Assembly (NCBI GenBank): GCA_964544355.1
Contig: CAZJAI010000003.1
Span: 1 to 64,000 of the forward strand
Reading direction: 5' to 3'
Length of the DNA stretch: 64,000 nt
From: Chaera sp964544355
Lineage (GTDB): Bacteria; Patescibacteriota; Saccharimonadia; Saccharimonadales; Saccharimonadaceae
Under the pieces are notes generated by a model. The model was not told the DNA's origin. It was given only the letters and a program-made list of their open reading frames with translations, and ran no database searches. The translations under genes and the position numbers were made by a program. Below are positions 23,571 through 32,048 of the stretch, piece by piece. Every line of letters starts with the position of its first letter. Positions within the stretch are counted from its first letter, which is position 1.

Positions 23571-25217
23571 CTAGTTGGGATCTACTAAACCTCTGTCAAC
23601 CAGGTACGCTTTAATGATAGCTTGTTGTCGCGGAGAATAGCCCGGCACTATTTGGGAGGAACCGAATTTATAAACCGAGACTTCTCCCAGGCTCTCCCCA
23701 AGCGCTGCTATCGCCCTTCGTACCGTTTGAGGACTCACATGCAACTGCTTGGATAAACCTCTTGCCGATAGATACCCCTCCGGCGCCGCAGCAGCGCCTA
23801 AGATTCCCTTGGATTCCATATACTGCACAATAAGTGTCTGCTGCTCGGGGGTGTATCCTAAAGCTATTTTATTAACGAACTTATAGAGTTTGATCTCGCC
23901 CAGCTTACTCCCCAGCTCATGGACACATCTCTGAATGGTACGATAACTAACTCCAGTAATTCTAGAAAGACCCCTTCTTGAAACGACGCCCTCCGGCGCC
24001 CTTTCCGCCAGGCGACCGGCCGCTTCCAGCCACCCTAACAGCATGTCTTGCTGAGAAGGGGATAAGCATAAGGCAAAAACAGTTCCGGACTTATACCTTT
24101 TTATTTCTCCTAATTCATCGCCCAAACTTGTTATTGCTAGACCCAAAGTTCGATTGTCTAGATGATTATTTTTTCGAAAACCTCCTACGCTTAAATATCC
24201 TTCCGGCATCTTTTCTGCGAAAACTCCGGTTGCCTCGAGTTGTTGGCGGATTAGCTCCTGCTGGTTTGGCGATATAAACTCCTCAATTTCTCCCAGCGAT
24301 TCCCCTAGCTGTTCGATAGCCCTGTAGATGGCTTTGCGATCAACTCCCAATAATCGGGCCAGGGCCCCCTTTCTCAGAGACCCTTCGGGAGGGGTTGGCC
24401 GTAAATATCGGCCTTTTTGTGTAGCTTGCCGGTCGGGCTCGGGCCGCTCCAGGCCGTCATCTTCCAGTGCCTCGATCAGGTTGGGTATAAAATTCTTGGT
24501 GTACATGATTTTGCGGCCCAGGCCCGGGCGTCGCTTAATCCAGGCGTTAAGTTCGGTTTTGCCGGCGCAAAGCAGGTCATCCAGACTTTTGCCTTCTTGT
24601 TCCAATAAGCTGGCGACAAAAACATAGGTGGCGTTGCCTTCTTCGTCGCACATCAGTACCGATCTGTCCAAAACGGGGGCTTCAACCAGGTAGTAGCTGG
24701 AGTGCCTTAAGCTGTTTTTTGGCGCCGCGCCCTTAGTTATTCTGATCTGGCTTTTATCCTGAAGGTCTGCCTGGAATTCGTTGCCTAAGATAAAAAGCAG
24801 CGTTTTTAGCCGCGGGACGGTGATCTTTTCCTGGAACGTGCCGTTATCCCGAATAATGCTGATTTCGTTTGGATCGGGAGGGAGGATGACCTGATTGGTA
24901 ACATTCGCTTCGGCGATTATCTGGTTCAGCCCGTTAATTTCTTCGGCTTTGTCGGCGATGTGATCTAAGGTTTCTTCTATGCCCCTAAGGCCAAAATACG
25001 CGAACGCCGCGTTCTCCAGCTCCCGGCTGTTTTTATAAAAATAGGCCGGCTGCCCGCAGTACGCCGCGGACACTTGCCGGACGAGTTTGACAAGATCATT
25101 CAGCGCCTGCTCGGCATAGCTGTCTATGCTTTCCGCCGTCAACGGCCGATCAACTATAGCCTCAAGTTCGGACGCCGGATCAGGCAGCCTCTCCAGATGC
25201 TGTTTACTTGTTTCCAT
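23571..25217 (-). CDS. protein with four tandem helix-turn-helix repeats
   Basis: A 548-residue soluble protein of unknown name. Residues 1-270 are a helical and beta N-terminal region with no family recognised (landmarks: VILPPDPNEISIIRDNGTF, SYYLVEAPVLDRSV). Residues 276-548 are four repeats of about 60-71 residues. Each has PEG, then an HTH such as LSARGLSKQLHVSPQTVRRAI, the motif LG-x-x-LGE(I/V), and SP-x-QQ before a closing helix. A modular DNA-binding regulator is the natural inference. The start is ATG 25217, not the TTG at 25256, because that TTG is part of a TTGACA -35 box. Confidence 0.75.
   Translation of the reverse strand: METSKQHLERLPDPASELEAIVDRPLTAESIDSYAEQALNDLVKLVRQVSAAYCGQPAYFYKNSRELENAAFAYFGLRGIEETLDHIADKAEEINGLNQIIAEANVTNQVILPPDPNEISIIRDNGTFQEKITVPRLKTLLFILGNEFQADLQDKSQIRITKGAAPKNSLRHSSYYLVEAPVLDRSVLMCDEEGNATYVFVASLLEQEGKSLDDLLCAGKTELNAWIKRRPGLGRKIMYTKNFIPNLIEALEDDGLERPEPDRQATQKGRYLRPTPPEGSLRKGALARLLGVDRKAIYRAIEQLGESLGEIEEFISPNQQELIRQQLEATGVFAEKMPEGYLSVGGFRKNNHLDNRTLGLAITSLGDELGEIKRYKSGTVFALCLSPSQQDMLLGWLEAAGRLAERAPEGVVSRRGLSRITGVSYRTIQRCVHELGSKLGEIKLYKFVNKIALGYTPEQQTLIVQYMESKGILGAAAAPEGYLSARGLSKQLHVSPQTVRRAIAALGESLGEVSVYKFGSSQIVPGYSPRQQAIIKAYLVDRGLVDPN
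23574..24392 (-). repeat. four tandem HTH repeats in protein
   Basis: Repeat units at protein residues about 276-336, 337-406, 407-477 and 478-548. Shared positions are PEG, the LG-x-x-LGE turn and SP-x-QQ. Unit 1 is about ten residues shorter and lacks the segment between LGEI and SPxQQ. DNA-level identity is low, so the repeats are old. Confidence 0.75.
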
Positions 25218-25227
25218 TGTAAGTAAA

Positions 25228-25256
25228 ATAGTATCATCTTTATAATTATTTGTCAA
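25228..25256 (-). promoter_or_regulatory. leaderless promoter of the HTH-repeat gene
   Basis: On the minus strand TTGACA (25256-25251), 17-base spacer, TACTAT (25233-25228), and the ATG 10 bases after the -10. No ribosome-binding site fits. Confidence 0.75.
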
Positions 25257-25282
25257 TCATTGCTCCGGTTCGGCGGATCGTT

Positions 25283-25597
25283 TCAGGTTCGGTGGGCTTT
25301 TTGATGGAGCGCCGCTCTCAGCGCCGAAGGGCTAGCGGACTTGTCGGCACGATGGACGCAGCCGTACCAGCAGCAGGGCCGGCGGTTTCCTTTTAGAAGT
25401 TCCGCGACCGTTCGCTTAGTGTGACGGTTTCTTGTTTCCGGTTTACTGACGGATATTATCCAGCAGATCCATTCGTTGCGCGCCAGGGGAGTAAGGCTTT
25501 GCCATTTTTCCAGCGCGGTTTTATCGGATCGCAGGGCCGTGTTCAAATCCACCGGAACGCCGTGCGCCACACCGGTAGCGATTGTTTGTTGGGTCAT
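25283..25597 (-). CDS. YdeI/OmdA-like small protein
   Basis: A 104-residue protein that matches the C-terminal OmdA/YdeI type domain: LTPLARNEWICWIISVSKPETRNRHTKRTVAELLKG with a following RRPCCWYGC. Some members are annotated as bacteriocin-protection or OmpD-associated; the biochemical function is unknown. It lies upstream of the HTH-repeat gene on the same strand but ends before that gene's promoter. It has no signal peptide. Confidence 0.7.
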   Translation of the reverse strand: MTQQTIATGVAHGVPVDLNTALRSDKTALEKWQSLTPLARNEWICWIISVSKPETRNRHTKRTVAELLKGNRRPCCWYGCVHRADKSASPSALRAALHQKAHRT

Positions 25598-25724
25598 GGA
25601 TTTATACTATCAAATTATGTGGCGCGTTTGACGCTCGCAGCTGTGACATAATGTATGCCACGGCCGTTATTGTTCGGGCACTGAAAAAACCGCTTATTCT
25701 TAAAGAAAGGATTAATTACTCTTA

Positions 25725-26372
25725 ATGACAACCAGCCCAGGTGTCCGTCGCGACCGGCCGGCGCGAATTGCCTGGTCGGGACTAATTGTTTTGATTTTGA
25801 CCGCTCTAAGTTTATGGACGGCCGCTGGCAAGACCGGCGTGCCGGCAGCGGAAGCGGCAGTCCTTGATGCGGTTTACGAGTGGCCGCAGTGGCTGATTGC
25901 TCCCATGATCGCCGTTACCATGCTTGGCAGTTGGCAGTTCGCCGTTTTGGCCGTAGTGGGCTGCGTAGTTTTCGGCAAAAAAATGCTGGCTCTACGGCTA
26001 GGCTTGGCTGCTTGGCTGGCCGGCCTGCTGACGGCCGGTTTGAAAATTGCCGTTAGCCGGCCGCGGCCGGCTGGATTGCACGCGGATATTATAGTGCGCT
26101 GGCCAGGATACCTGCAGGATTACGGGTTTCCTTCCGGACACAGCGCCGTGGCGGCCGCTATGGCCGCCACGATTTGGCTGGGTCTGCCGAAAAAGGCTCG
26201 TCGGACATCATGGCTGATTTTACTGGTCGCGCTGCCGGCGCTGGTGGGGCTAAGCCGGGTGTATTTAGGCGCGCATTGGCCTCTGGACGTGCTGGGAGGC
26301 TGGCTGGCCGGCCTGCTGGCAGCCCAGTCGGCCCTGTGGCTTGGCTGCCAACTAAAACGCTTTTGGTTATAA
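25725..26372 (+). CDS. PAP2-family membrane phosphatase
   Basis: A 215-residue integral membrane acid-phosphatase-like enzyme. The three catalytic motifs are KIAVSRPRP (C1), PSGHSA (C2) and SRVYLGAHWPLDVLGG (C3), with six predicted helices. Likely role: dephosphorylation of a lipid such as undecaprenyl-PP or phosphatidate. An AAAGGA site is upstream. A second PAP2 gene lies 1.1 kb downstream. Confidence 0.92.
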   Translation: MTTSPGVRRDRPARIAWSGLIVLILTALSLWTAAGKTGVPAAEAAVLDAVYEWPQWLIAPMIAVTMLGSWQFAVLAVVGCVVFGKKMLALRLGLAAWLAGLLTAGLKIAVSRPRPAGLHADIIVRWPGYLQDYGFPSGHSAVAAAMAATIWLGLPKKARRTSWLILLVALPALVGLSRVYLGAHWPLDVLGGWLAGLLAAQSALWLGCQLKRFWL

Positions 26373-26373
26373 T
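26368..26373 (+). promoter_or_regulatory. -10 box for DUF475 gene, leaderless type
   Basis: TATAAT overlapping the stop codon of the PAP2 gene, 8 bases before a GTG start. Confidence 0.6.
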
Positions 26374-26381
26374 GTTTGAGA

Positions 26382-27437
26382 GTGGCAAACCAGCTGTTAC
26401 ATCCTCATTCGCCGTTTAGGATATTTTTCATATCCGGCTTTTTGACTCTGGCCGCGCTGGCTGGAGTTTTTGCCTGGCTGGGGCCGGCGGCAGTACTGAC
26501 GGCGGTGATTTTAATCGGCGTGGAAATTATGTTCAGTTTCGAAAACGCTATCATTAACGCCAAGGTTCTGTCAGGATTATCGCGGTTTTGGCGGCAAATG
26601 TTTTTGACTGTCGGCATACTGATTGCTATTTTCGGCATGCGCATCATCTTTCCGGTTTTGATAGTGTCTTTTTCTGCCGGTCTGTCTTGGGGAAACGTTA
26701 TCTCGATGGCCCTGAACCAGCCGGAACAGTATGCTCACGCACTTGAGCGGGCCCATATATCGATAGCCGCCTTCGGCGGAATGTTTTTAACCATGCTGTT
26801 TCTGCATTTCTTTTTTTCGACCAGGCGTAAACATCTTTGGCTGAAATTCATCGAAGGCCCGCTGCAGGAGGTGTCAAGGCCGTGGAGTTACGCCGTGGTG
26901 TCGGTAGCCGTGCTGCTTCTGGTCAGTTTTTGGCCGGCCAACCCCGAACCAGTTAAGACGTTTCAATCCGGCGCGGCGGGCATGCTGACCTACATCATCA
27001 TTCATCTGGTTATCTGGCTGCTGGGCAAGCGCCGCGGGCAGCGTCCCAGCCGCAAGTTAAAAATCGGTCTGGCCGGTCTGGCCGGTTTTATCTATCTGGA
27101 AATCCTGGATGCCAGCTTTTCGTTCGACAGCGTAATCGGGGCGTTCGCTATTACCAATTCGGTACCAATGATCGCTCTGGGCCTTGGGATCGGCGCGGTC
27201 TGGGTCAGGTCGCTGACGGTTTTCATGGTTAGGCGCCGCATCCTGAACTCTTACCGCTATATCGAGCATGGCGCCCATTACACCGTTGGCGTGCTGGCCG
27301 CGGTGATGCTGGGGGGTATTTTCATCAACATACCTCAATACATCGCCGGCGGCGGTGGTATACTGCTGATAAGCGCCTCGGTGATAGCTTCAATCTTGGC
27401 GGCAGCCAAGAAAAGCGGCCGGGCTTATGCCGCGTAA
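26382..27437 (+). CDS. DUF475/TerC-like integral membrane protein
   Basis: A 351-residue protein with about nine hydrophobic segments. Acidic residues lie within membrane segments in GVEIMFSFENAIINAKVL and in EILDASFSFDSVIGAFAI, the double acidic motif typical of the TerC/DUF475 group and thought to bind metal ions. Members are linked to tellurite resistance and manganese export; the precise substrate is unknown here. The start is a GTG at 26382 behind a TATAAT, rather than a TTG at 26376. Confidence 0.85.
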   Translation: MANQLLHPHSPFRIFFISGFLTLAALAGVFAWLGPAAVLTAVILIGVEIMFSFENAIINAKVLSGLSRFWRQMFLTVGILIAIFGMRIIFPVLIVSFSAGLSWGNVISMALNQPEQYAHALERAHISIAAFGGMFLTMLFLHFFFSTRRKHLWLKFIEGPLQEVSRPWSYAVVSVAVLLLVSFWPANPEPVKTFQSGAAGMLTYIIIHLVIWLLGKRRGQRPSRKLKIGLAGLAGFIYLEILDASFSFDSVIGAFAITNSVPMIALGLGIGAVWVRSLTVFMVRRRILNSYRYIEHGAHYTVGVLAAVMLGGIFINIPQYIAGGGGILLISASVIASILAAAKKSGRAYAA

Positions 27438-27470
27438 AAATATCCGACTTGTAAAAATCAAGCGAAAACC

Positions 27471-27956
27471 ATGAATCTCAGCGACGCGTTAATCAGGATA
27501 GCGGCCGACGGTCTGGTAGTAGTGGTGGCTATTTTGGGCGCGGCGGTGTTCGTCAAATCGGTGCGCCGGGACGTTTACCAGACCTATGCCAGGGCGTTCA
27601 TGGCCGGTTTGAGCGCTCTGGCTGTAGCTAAAATTATGAGCCTGTTCTACCAGGAAGCTGCCCGCCCTTTCGCCGTAAGCGGCGCCTTGCCCAAGGCGGC
27701 TTATTTGAACAACCCCGGCTTTCCTTCAGACCACGCTCTTCTGGCTGCGACTGTTACCCTGGTGGTTTGGGCGGTTACCGGGAATGTCCGGGCCTCTTTG
27801 TGGCTGGCCGGCTTGAGCGTAGCCGTAGGGATTGGACGGGTGCTGGCGCTGGTACACACGCCGGTAGATATAGCCGGAGGTTACGCGGCTGCCGCTATCG
27901 GCGTAGGGCTGTGGTACGGCTGGTTTTTCAAACGGCGCGACCGCAGCAGTAATTAA
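27471..27956 (+). CDS. PAP2-family phosphatase (BcrC-like)
   Basis: A 161-residue membrane protein with the C2 and C3 motifs of the PAP2 superfamily, PSDHALLAA (Asp in place of the common Gly) and GIGRVLALVHTPVDIAGGY. C1 is seen as YQEAARPF. A size of about 160 residues fits BcrC-like undecaprenyl-diphosphate phosphatases, which recycle the wall-precursor carrier lipid. It is 34 bases after the DUF475 gene. Confidence 0.85.
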   Translation: MNLSDALIRIAADGLVVVVAILGAAVFVKSVRRDVYQTYARAFMAGLSALAVAKIMSLFYQEAARPFAVSGALPKAAYLNNPGFPSDHALLAATVTLVVWAVTGNVRASLWLAGLSVAVGIGRVLALVHTPVDIAGGYAAAAIGVGLWYGWFFKRRDRSSN

Positions 27957-28048
27957 TATTTCAGTTGCCACGGACTGAAAATGTTTTAGAATAGTCATAT
28001 AACACACCGGAGTTACTCAAAAAGGGCTGGGAGAAAAGAGGACTAGCA

Positions 28049-28549
28049 GTGGCCGCTACAGATACGAATCAAACAGTGGAAAATCTGCCCGTTTACTTAC
28101 CGGTTAGCCGAGTGGATATTATCCGGGTGGCCGCCACCGGAGCCGTCGCCGGAGTGCTTACCGGCCTGTTTGGCTGGCTACTCAACAGGTATTTCATTGA
28201 ACCGGTCTTTTGTCGTACCGCCGATTCGGCCGGCGTTTGTGCCGCCGGAGGCGGCATATCATTTTACGTGGCTACCCTGGCCGTGGCTACCCTGGCCGTG
28301 GCCGCGCTGGCCCGTTTCGCCATCTACCGTCCGCTGTTGGTGGTAGTCGGAGCCACCGCCTCGCTATGGGGATTGAACGTTTATCTGGGCAAGCTGTCCT
28401 CCTGGCTGGAATACGGGATGTGGCTGGTCGTTTTATTTGGTCTTGGGTATCTTCTGTTTTATTGGCTGATGAGGCTGCGCAACTTCGGCTGGTCCGTAGC
28501 CGTGCTGCTGCTGGCGGTGTTTTTGCTGCGCTGGCTAATGCTGCTATAA
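28049..28549 (+). CDS. four-helix membrane protein, unknown function
   Basis: A 166-residue protein with four or five hydrophobic segments (28-50, 73-88, 92-112, 118-138, 143-165). The start is GTG, with GGGAG and AGAGGA purine runs upstream. Two Cys (CRTADSAGVC) lie in the first loop and could form a disulfide outside. Residues 74-83 are encoded by a perfect 15-bp tandem duplication. No family is recognised. Confidence 0.6.
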   Translation: MAATDTNQTVENLPVYLPVSRVDIIRVAATGAVAGVLTGLFGWLLNRYFIEPVFCRTADSAGVCAAGGGISFYVATLAVATLAVAALARFAIYRPLLVVVGATASLWGLNVYLGKLSSWLEYGMWLVVLFGLGYLLFYWLMRLRNFGWSVAVLLLAVFLLRWLMLL

Positions 28550-28636
28550 GCTCGGTCCGAAACTGTTGACGATGAACAAACCGGTGACTGGTCCGGCTGG
28601 CGCAGCTTTTGTCATCGGGCTATACTATTAAAAGTT

Positions 28637-29728
28637 ATGCAAAATGCCGCGGTCTTGGTGGTACTGGCAGTCACAGCGCTGGCTTTGGCGGCGGCGCTGA
28701 TCGTAGTGTTGTTCAGGCAAAAACAATCTCCGCCGGATAGCTCGGCCATGCAATTTTTAAAGCAGGATCTGATTGAACTGAATAAAAACGTGACCGATTT
28801 GAAAGACGGCCTGCAAAGCAACCTAACCACCAGGCTGGATCAAAACCAGGCGATTTTAAGGGATTCCCTGCAAAAGCAGTTTTCAGAGAGCGCCCGTTTG
28901 ATCGCCGACGTTACTCGGCGGCTGACCCGGCTGGACGAAACCAACAAGCGGGTGGTAGGGGTGGCCGACGAGCTTAAGACTTTGCAAAACGCCTTGCAAA
29001 ACCCCAAACAGCGCGGTGTGCTGGGCGAATATCATCTGGCTTCGGTGCTGCAAAACGTATTGCCGCCGGATCGTTATCAGCTGCAGTACCGTTTTAGCGA
29101 CGGCGAAACGGTTGACGCGGTCATCTTCCTGGAAAAAGACAACATCCTGCCGATCGACAGCAAATTCAGTTTGGAGAATTATAACCGGCTGGTCGAAGAA
29201 ACCGAACCGGCCGCCAGGCAGGCGCTGGTCAAGCTGTTTAAAAGTGACCTGAAAAACCGGATAGACGAAACGGCTAAATACATCCGGCCGTCCGAGGGTA
29301 CCATGGACTTTGCCTTCATGTTTATTCCCAGCGAAGCGATTTATTACGACTTGCTGGCCAACAAGGTAGGCGCTACCCGCACCAGCGCCCGCGATTTAAT
29401 TGAATACGCCTTCCGCGAAAAACGGGTGATTATTGTCAGTCCGACTTCGTTCATGGCTTATTTGCAGACCGTTTTGCAGGGTCTGCGCAGCCTGCAAATC
29501 GAACAGCAGGCCAAAGAAATACAGCTAAGAGTGGGGCAGTTAGGCCGGCACATTAACAATTTCGAAGAGTTCATGCAAAAACTGGGCAGCAGCCTGGGGG
29601 TAACGGTTAATCACTACAACCACGCTCATAAAGAACTGGGCAAGGTCGACAAGGACATAGTTAAAATCGCCAAGACTTCCCCGGTAGTCGAACCGCTGGT
29701 ACTGGACAAGCCGGCTGACGATAATTAA
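28637..29728 (+). CDS. rmuC: RmuC-family DNA recombination protein
   Basis: A 363-residue protein. One N-terminal membrane helix (residues 3-25) and a coiled coil (32-115) are followed by the RmuC nuclease-like domain: RGVLGEYHLASVLQNVLP, VDAVIFLEKDNILPIDSKFSLENY and FAFMFIPSEAIYYDLL. The family limits recombination between inverted repeats. TATACT lies 10 bases before the ATG without a ribosome-binding site, a leaderless arrangement. It ends at a bidirectional terminator. Confidence 0.93.
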   Translation: MQNAAVLVVLAVTALALAAALIVVLFRQKQSPPDSSAMQFLKQDLIELNKNVTDLKDGLQSNLTTRLDQNQAILRDSLQKQFSESARLIADVTRRLTRLDETNKRVVGVADELKTLQNALQNPKQRGVLGEYHLASVLQNVLPPDRYQLQYRFSDGETVDAVIFLEKDNILPIDSKFSLENYNRLVEETEPAARQALVKLFKSDLKNRIDETAKYIRPSEGTMDFAFMFIPSEAIYYDLLANKVGATRTSARDLIEYAFREKRVIIVSPTSFMAYLQTVLQGLRSLQIEQQAKEIQLRVGQLGRHINNFEEFMQKLGSSLGVTVNHYNHAHKELGKVDKDIVKIAKTSPVVEPLVLDKPADDN

Positions 29729-29764
29729 AACCCGCCGGCATCTTGACCCGGCGGGTTGTTTTAT
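29729..29764. terminator. intrinsic terminator after rmuC
   Basis: A perfect 10-bp stem, AACCCGCCGG (29729-29738) with 29748-29757, followed by GTTTT. A-rich sequence on the other side makes it usable by the converging aquaporin gene as well. Confidence 0.85.
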
Positions 29765-29783
29765 CCTCGTTTATGAGTACTTT

Positions 29784-30596
29784 TTAGACTTCGCGCTCGA
29801 ACGCCCGGTTGTCGCTTAGGGCGCTGTCTTTTTGCAGAGCCCGCCACAAGAGCATAGCCAGGGCGGCGCTAACCAACGGCACTGCCACATAAACAGTCAA
29901 CGGCCAGAGCGACCATTTAAGAGCCTGTACGCTGAGGGCCAGCGCCGGGTTGAGCATGGGACTGCCCTGCAGAAGCAACAGGCCGAACAACAGCGAACCT
30001 CCCAGGGTGAAAGCCTTGGCCATCAGGCCGCGCCGGCTCATGTAGGCGCTGGCGGCGCCCAGAGCGAAGACGAACATGCCGATCGCTTCAACGCCGGCGG
30101 TACGCCACAGTTTAGCGGTTTCAGTTGGCAACGCCTGGGCGGTAAACAGCTGCCCCCGGGTAGCCTGGCCGGTGATCGGGTTAATCACTTCCGGGATGAA
30201 GGCGTTAGCCACCACCAGGGCCAGCATAGCTCCTAGCACCTGGGCCACCAGGTAGCTGACCGCCCGGCTGCCGTTCAGCCGTTTAGCGGCCCACAGGCCT
30301 ACAGTTAAAGCCGGGTTAAGGTTGGGTCCTGAAATCGGAGCGAAGACCAGTACTAGCACCATGAACACCAGCGCGGCCAGTACGGCGTTACCCGAAAAGT
30401 TCAGAACCACCAGGGCCAGCACGAACGTGCCGATGAACTCGGCCAGCATGGCGCTTACCGACACGTTGGCCAGATAACGATTGCTGCTGAGCGAAAAAGC
30501 GCCGCGGCTTTTCAGGCTGCGCACGGCAACGACGGGCTTTGAGGTTTTGTTTTTAGGTTTGGCTGCGGACGTTTTTCTGGCAGTCTTTCTGACCAT
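29784..30596 (-). CDS. aquaporin / MIP-family channel
   Basis: A 270-residue membrane channel. Both NPA boxes are present: GPNLNPALTVGLW and GSPMLNPALALSV. Six membrane helices are preceded by a very basic N-tail of about 35 residues (MVRKTARKTSAAKPKNK). The AEFIGTFVLALVV first helix is typical. Water or small neutral solutes should pass; selectivity-filter residues were not assigned. GGAGGAG lies 3-10 bases before the ATG and a TATACT further upstream. Confidence 0.93.
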   Translation of the reverse strand: MVRKTARKTSAAKPKNKTSKPVVAVRSLKSRGAFSLSSNRYLANVSVSAMLAEFIGTFVLALVVLNFSGNAVLAALVFMVLVLVFAPISGPNLNPALTVGLWAAKRLNGSRAVSYLVAQVLGAMLALVVANAFIPEVINPITGQATRGQLFTAQALPTETAKLWRTAGVEAIGMFVFALGAASAYMSRRGLMAKAFTLGGSLLFGLLLLQGSPMLNPALALSVQALKWSLWPLTVYVAVPLVSAALAMLLWRALQKDSALSDNRAFEREV

Positions 30597-30744
30597 AGCT
30601 CCTCCGATAATTGGTTTATGACCTGCAGTATACCCCTTTAGTGGTTAATTTGCCAACAGTCGGACCTCAAGCTTTGGGAAAATTATCGCTAAGCCTTAAC
30701 CAGTTAACGGGGCAGCTGGCTTGAAGATGAGCTACAATATAACC

Positions 30745-30969
30745 ATGGCCATGTTCTTACGGCAGCAGCAGCCTCAAAGCGAGCTGAGCGCTAAAATCGC
30801 CAAACGGCTGAAGCAAAACTCCCAAGGCGGGCGGCGCCCCGACGGATCGACACCGCCCAACAGCGAAACTTACGATCAAGCTGACTGGAAGGCTACCAGT
30901 CCGGCCGGTTTTTGGCTGGTGATAGTCGGCCTGGCGGTTCTAGCCGGATTGGCTCTGTTGCTGCTTTAG
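30745..30969 (+). CDS. small C-terminally anchored membrane protein
   Basis: A 74-residue protein: a polar, Gln/Ser/Lys-rich N-terminal part (residues 1-50) and one C-terminal helix (FWLVIVGLAVLAGLALLLL). TACAAT lies 6 bases before the ATG, again without a ribosome-binding site. It ends 56 bases before pheS. Function unknown. Confidence 0.55.
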   Translation: MAMFLRQQQPQSELSAKIAKRLKQNSQGGRRPDGSTPPNSETYDQADWKATSPAGFWLVIVGLAVLAGLALLLL

Positions 30970-31009
30970 GCGGGTCCGTCGTGGCCGTTTGGCCGCCGCT
31001 CTTTGATGT

Positions 31010-31015
31010 TATACT
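31010..31015 (+). promoter_or_regulatory. pheS -10 box, leaderless type
   Basis: TATACT 10 bases before the GTG used as the pheS start. Confidence 0.6.
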
Positions 31016-31025
31016 GAATTTTAAA

Positions 31026-32045
31026 GTGGACGCTCACGATATAGACAGGGCGCGTTTGGCGCTACTGGAGACTTATGAGAAATTGGACGACAAATCCGAC
31101 ATCTTAAAAGCGCCGCAGCTTAGAAATCTATACGCCGCGCTGAAAACCGTTCCGGCCGCGAACCGGCCGGCCCTGGGCAGACGCATTAATCAGTTAAAAA
31201 TCGAATTGGAAACCAAGCTGCGAACCTGGCAAGACGGGAGCGAAGGACAGGACAGGTCGCCGATTGACGTAACCGCCCCATTCGGTGTGAACGCCAAACC
31301 TTTGGATAAATCCGGGCTGCTGCCGGCCGAACAGGGTTCACTACATCCGGTTACCCAAGAGCTAGACAGAATGGTGGACATTTTTCAGCGAATCGGCTTC
31401 GAGGCTGTGGAGTCGCGCCAGTTGGACGATGAATTCAACATGTTTACCGCCCTTAACTTTCCGCCCGATCATCCGGCCCGCGACAGCTACGATTCATTTC
31501 GTACCGAAGAGGGGCTGATTCCGCCCGCCCACACCAGCACCATGCAGCACCGCATCCTCAAACAGGGCAAGCAGCGGCTGGCCGCCGGGCAAGCGATTGC
31601 CACGGTTATTTACGGGCGCTGTTTCCGAAACGAGGACGTGGACGCCACCCACGATCATACTTTCTATCAACTTGAGGGGGTGTATGTCAGCGGTGATGCT
31701 AGTCTGGGTCAGATGCTGGCCCTGCTGAAGCATTTTTATGAACGCTATTTCAATCAGATCGTTAAGATCAAGACCCAGCCGGCGTATTTCCCTTTCGTTG
31801 AACCCGGGCTGGAGTTCGCTATCGAAAAACCGGCCTCGATCGGCGGCAAGCCGGGACAGTGGCTGGAGGTGCTGGGATGCGGCATGATTCACCCCAACGT
31901 GCTGCGTCTGGCCGGTATTGATCCAGAGCGCTATCGTGGTTTTGCCTGGGGCGGCGGCATAGAGAGACTGGTCATGCTGCGGCACGGCATAGAGGATATC
32001 CGTCATTTCGAATCGGGTAATCTAAAGTTTTTGAGGCAGTTTTAA
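31026..32045 (+). CDS. pheS: phenylalanine-tRNA ligase alpha subunit
   Basis: A 339-residue class II synthetase subunit. Motif 2 is around RCFRNEDVDATHDHTFYQLEGVYV, and motif 3 is GFAWGGGIERLVML. HPVTQELDRMVDIFQRIGFE and TALNFPPDHPARD are PheS landmarks. The N-terminal coiled coil is present but short. The GTG at 31026 is chosen as start because an upstream frame to 30912 would overlap the preceding gene and has no start signal. Confidence 0.96.
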   Translation: MDAHDIDRARLALLETYEKLDDKSDILKAPQLRNLYAALKTVPAANRPALGRRINQLKIELETKLRTWQDGSEGQDRSPIDVTAPFGVNAKPLDKSGLLPAEQGSLHPVTQELDRMVDIFQRIGFEAVESRQLDDEFNMFTALNFPPDHPARDSYDSFRTEEGLIPPAHTSTMQHRILKQGKQRLAAGQAIATVIYGRCFRNEDVDATHDHTFYQLEGVYVSGDASLGQMLALLKHFYERYFNQIVKIKTQPAYFPFVEPGLEFAIEKPASIGGKPGQWLEVLGCGMIHPNVLRLAGIDPERYRGFAWGGGIERLVMLRHGIEDIRHFESGNLKFLRQF

Positions 32046-32048
32046 ACC

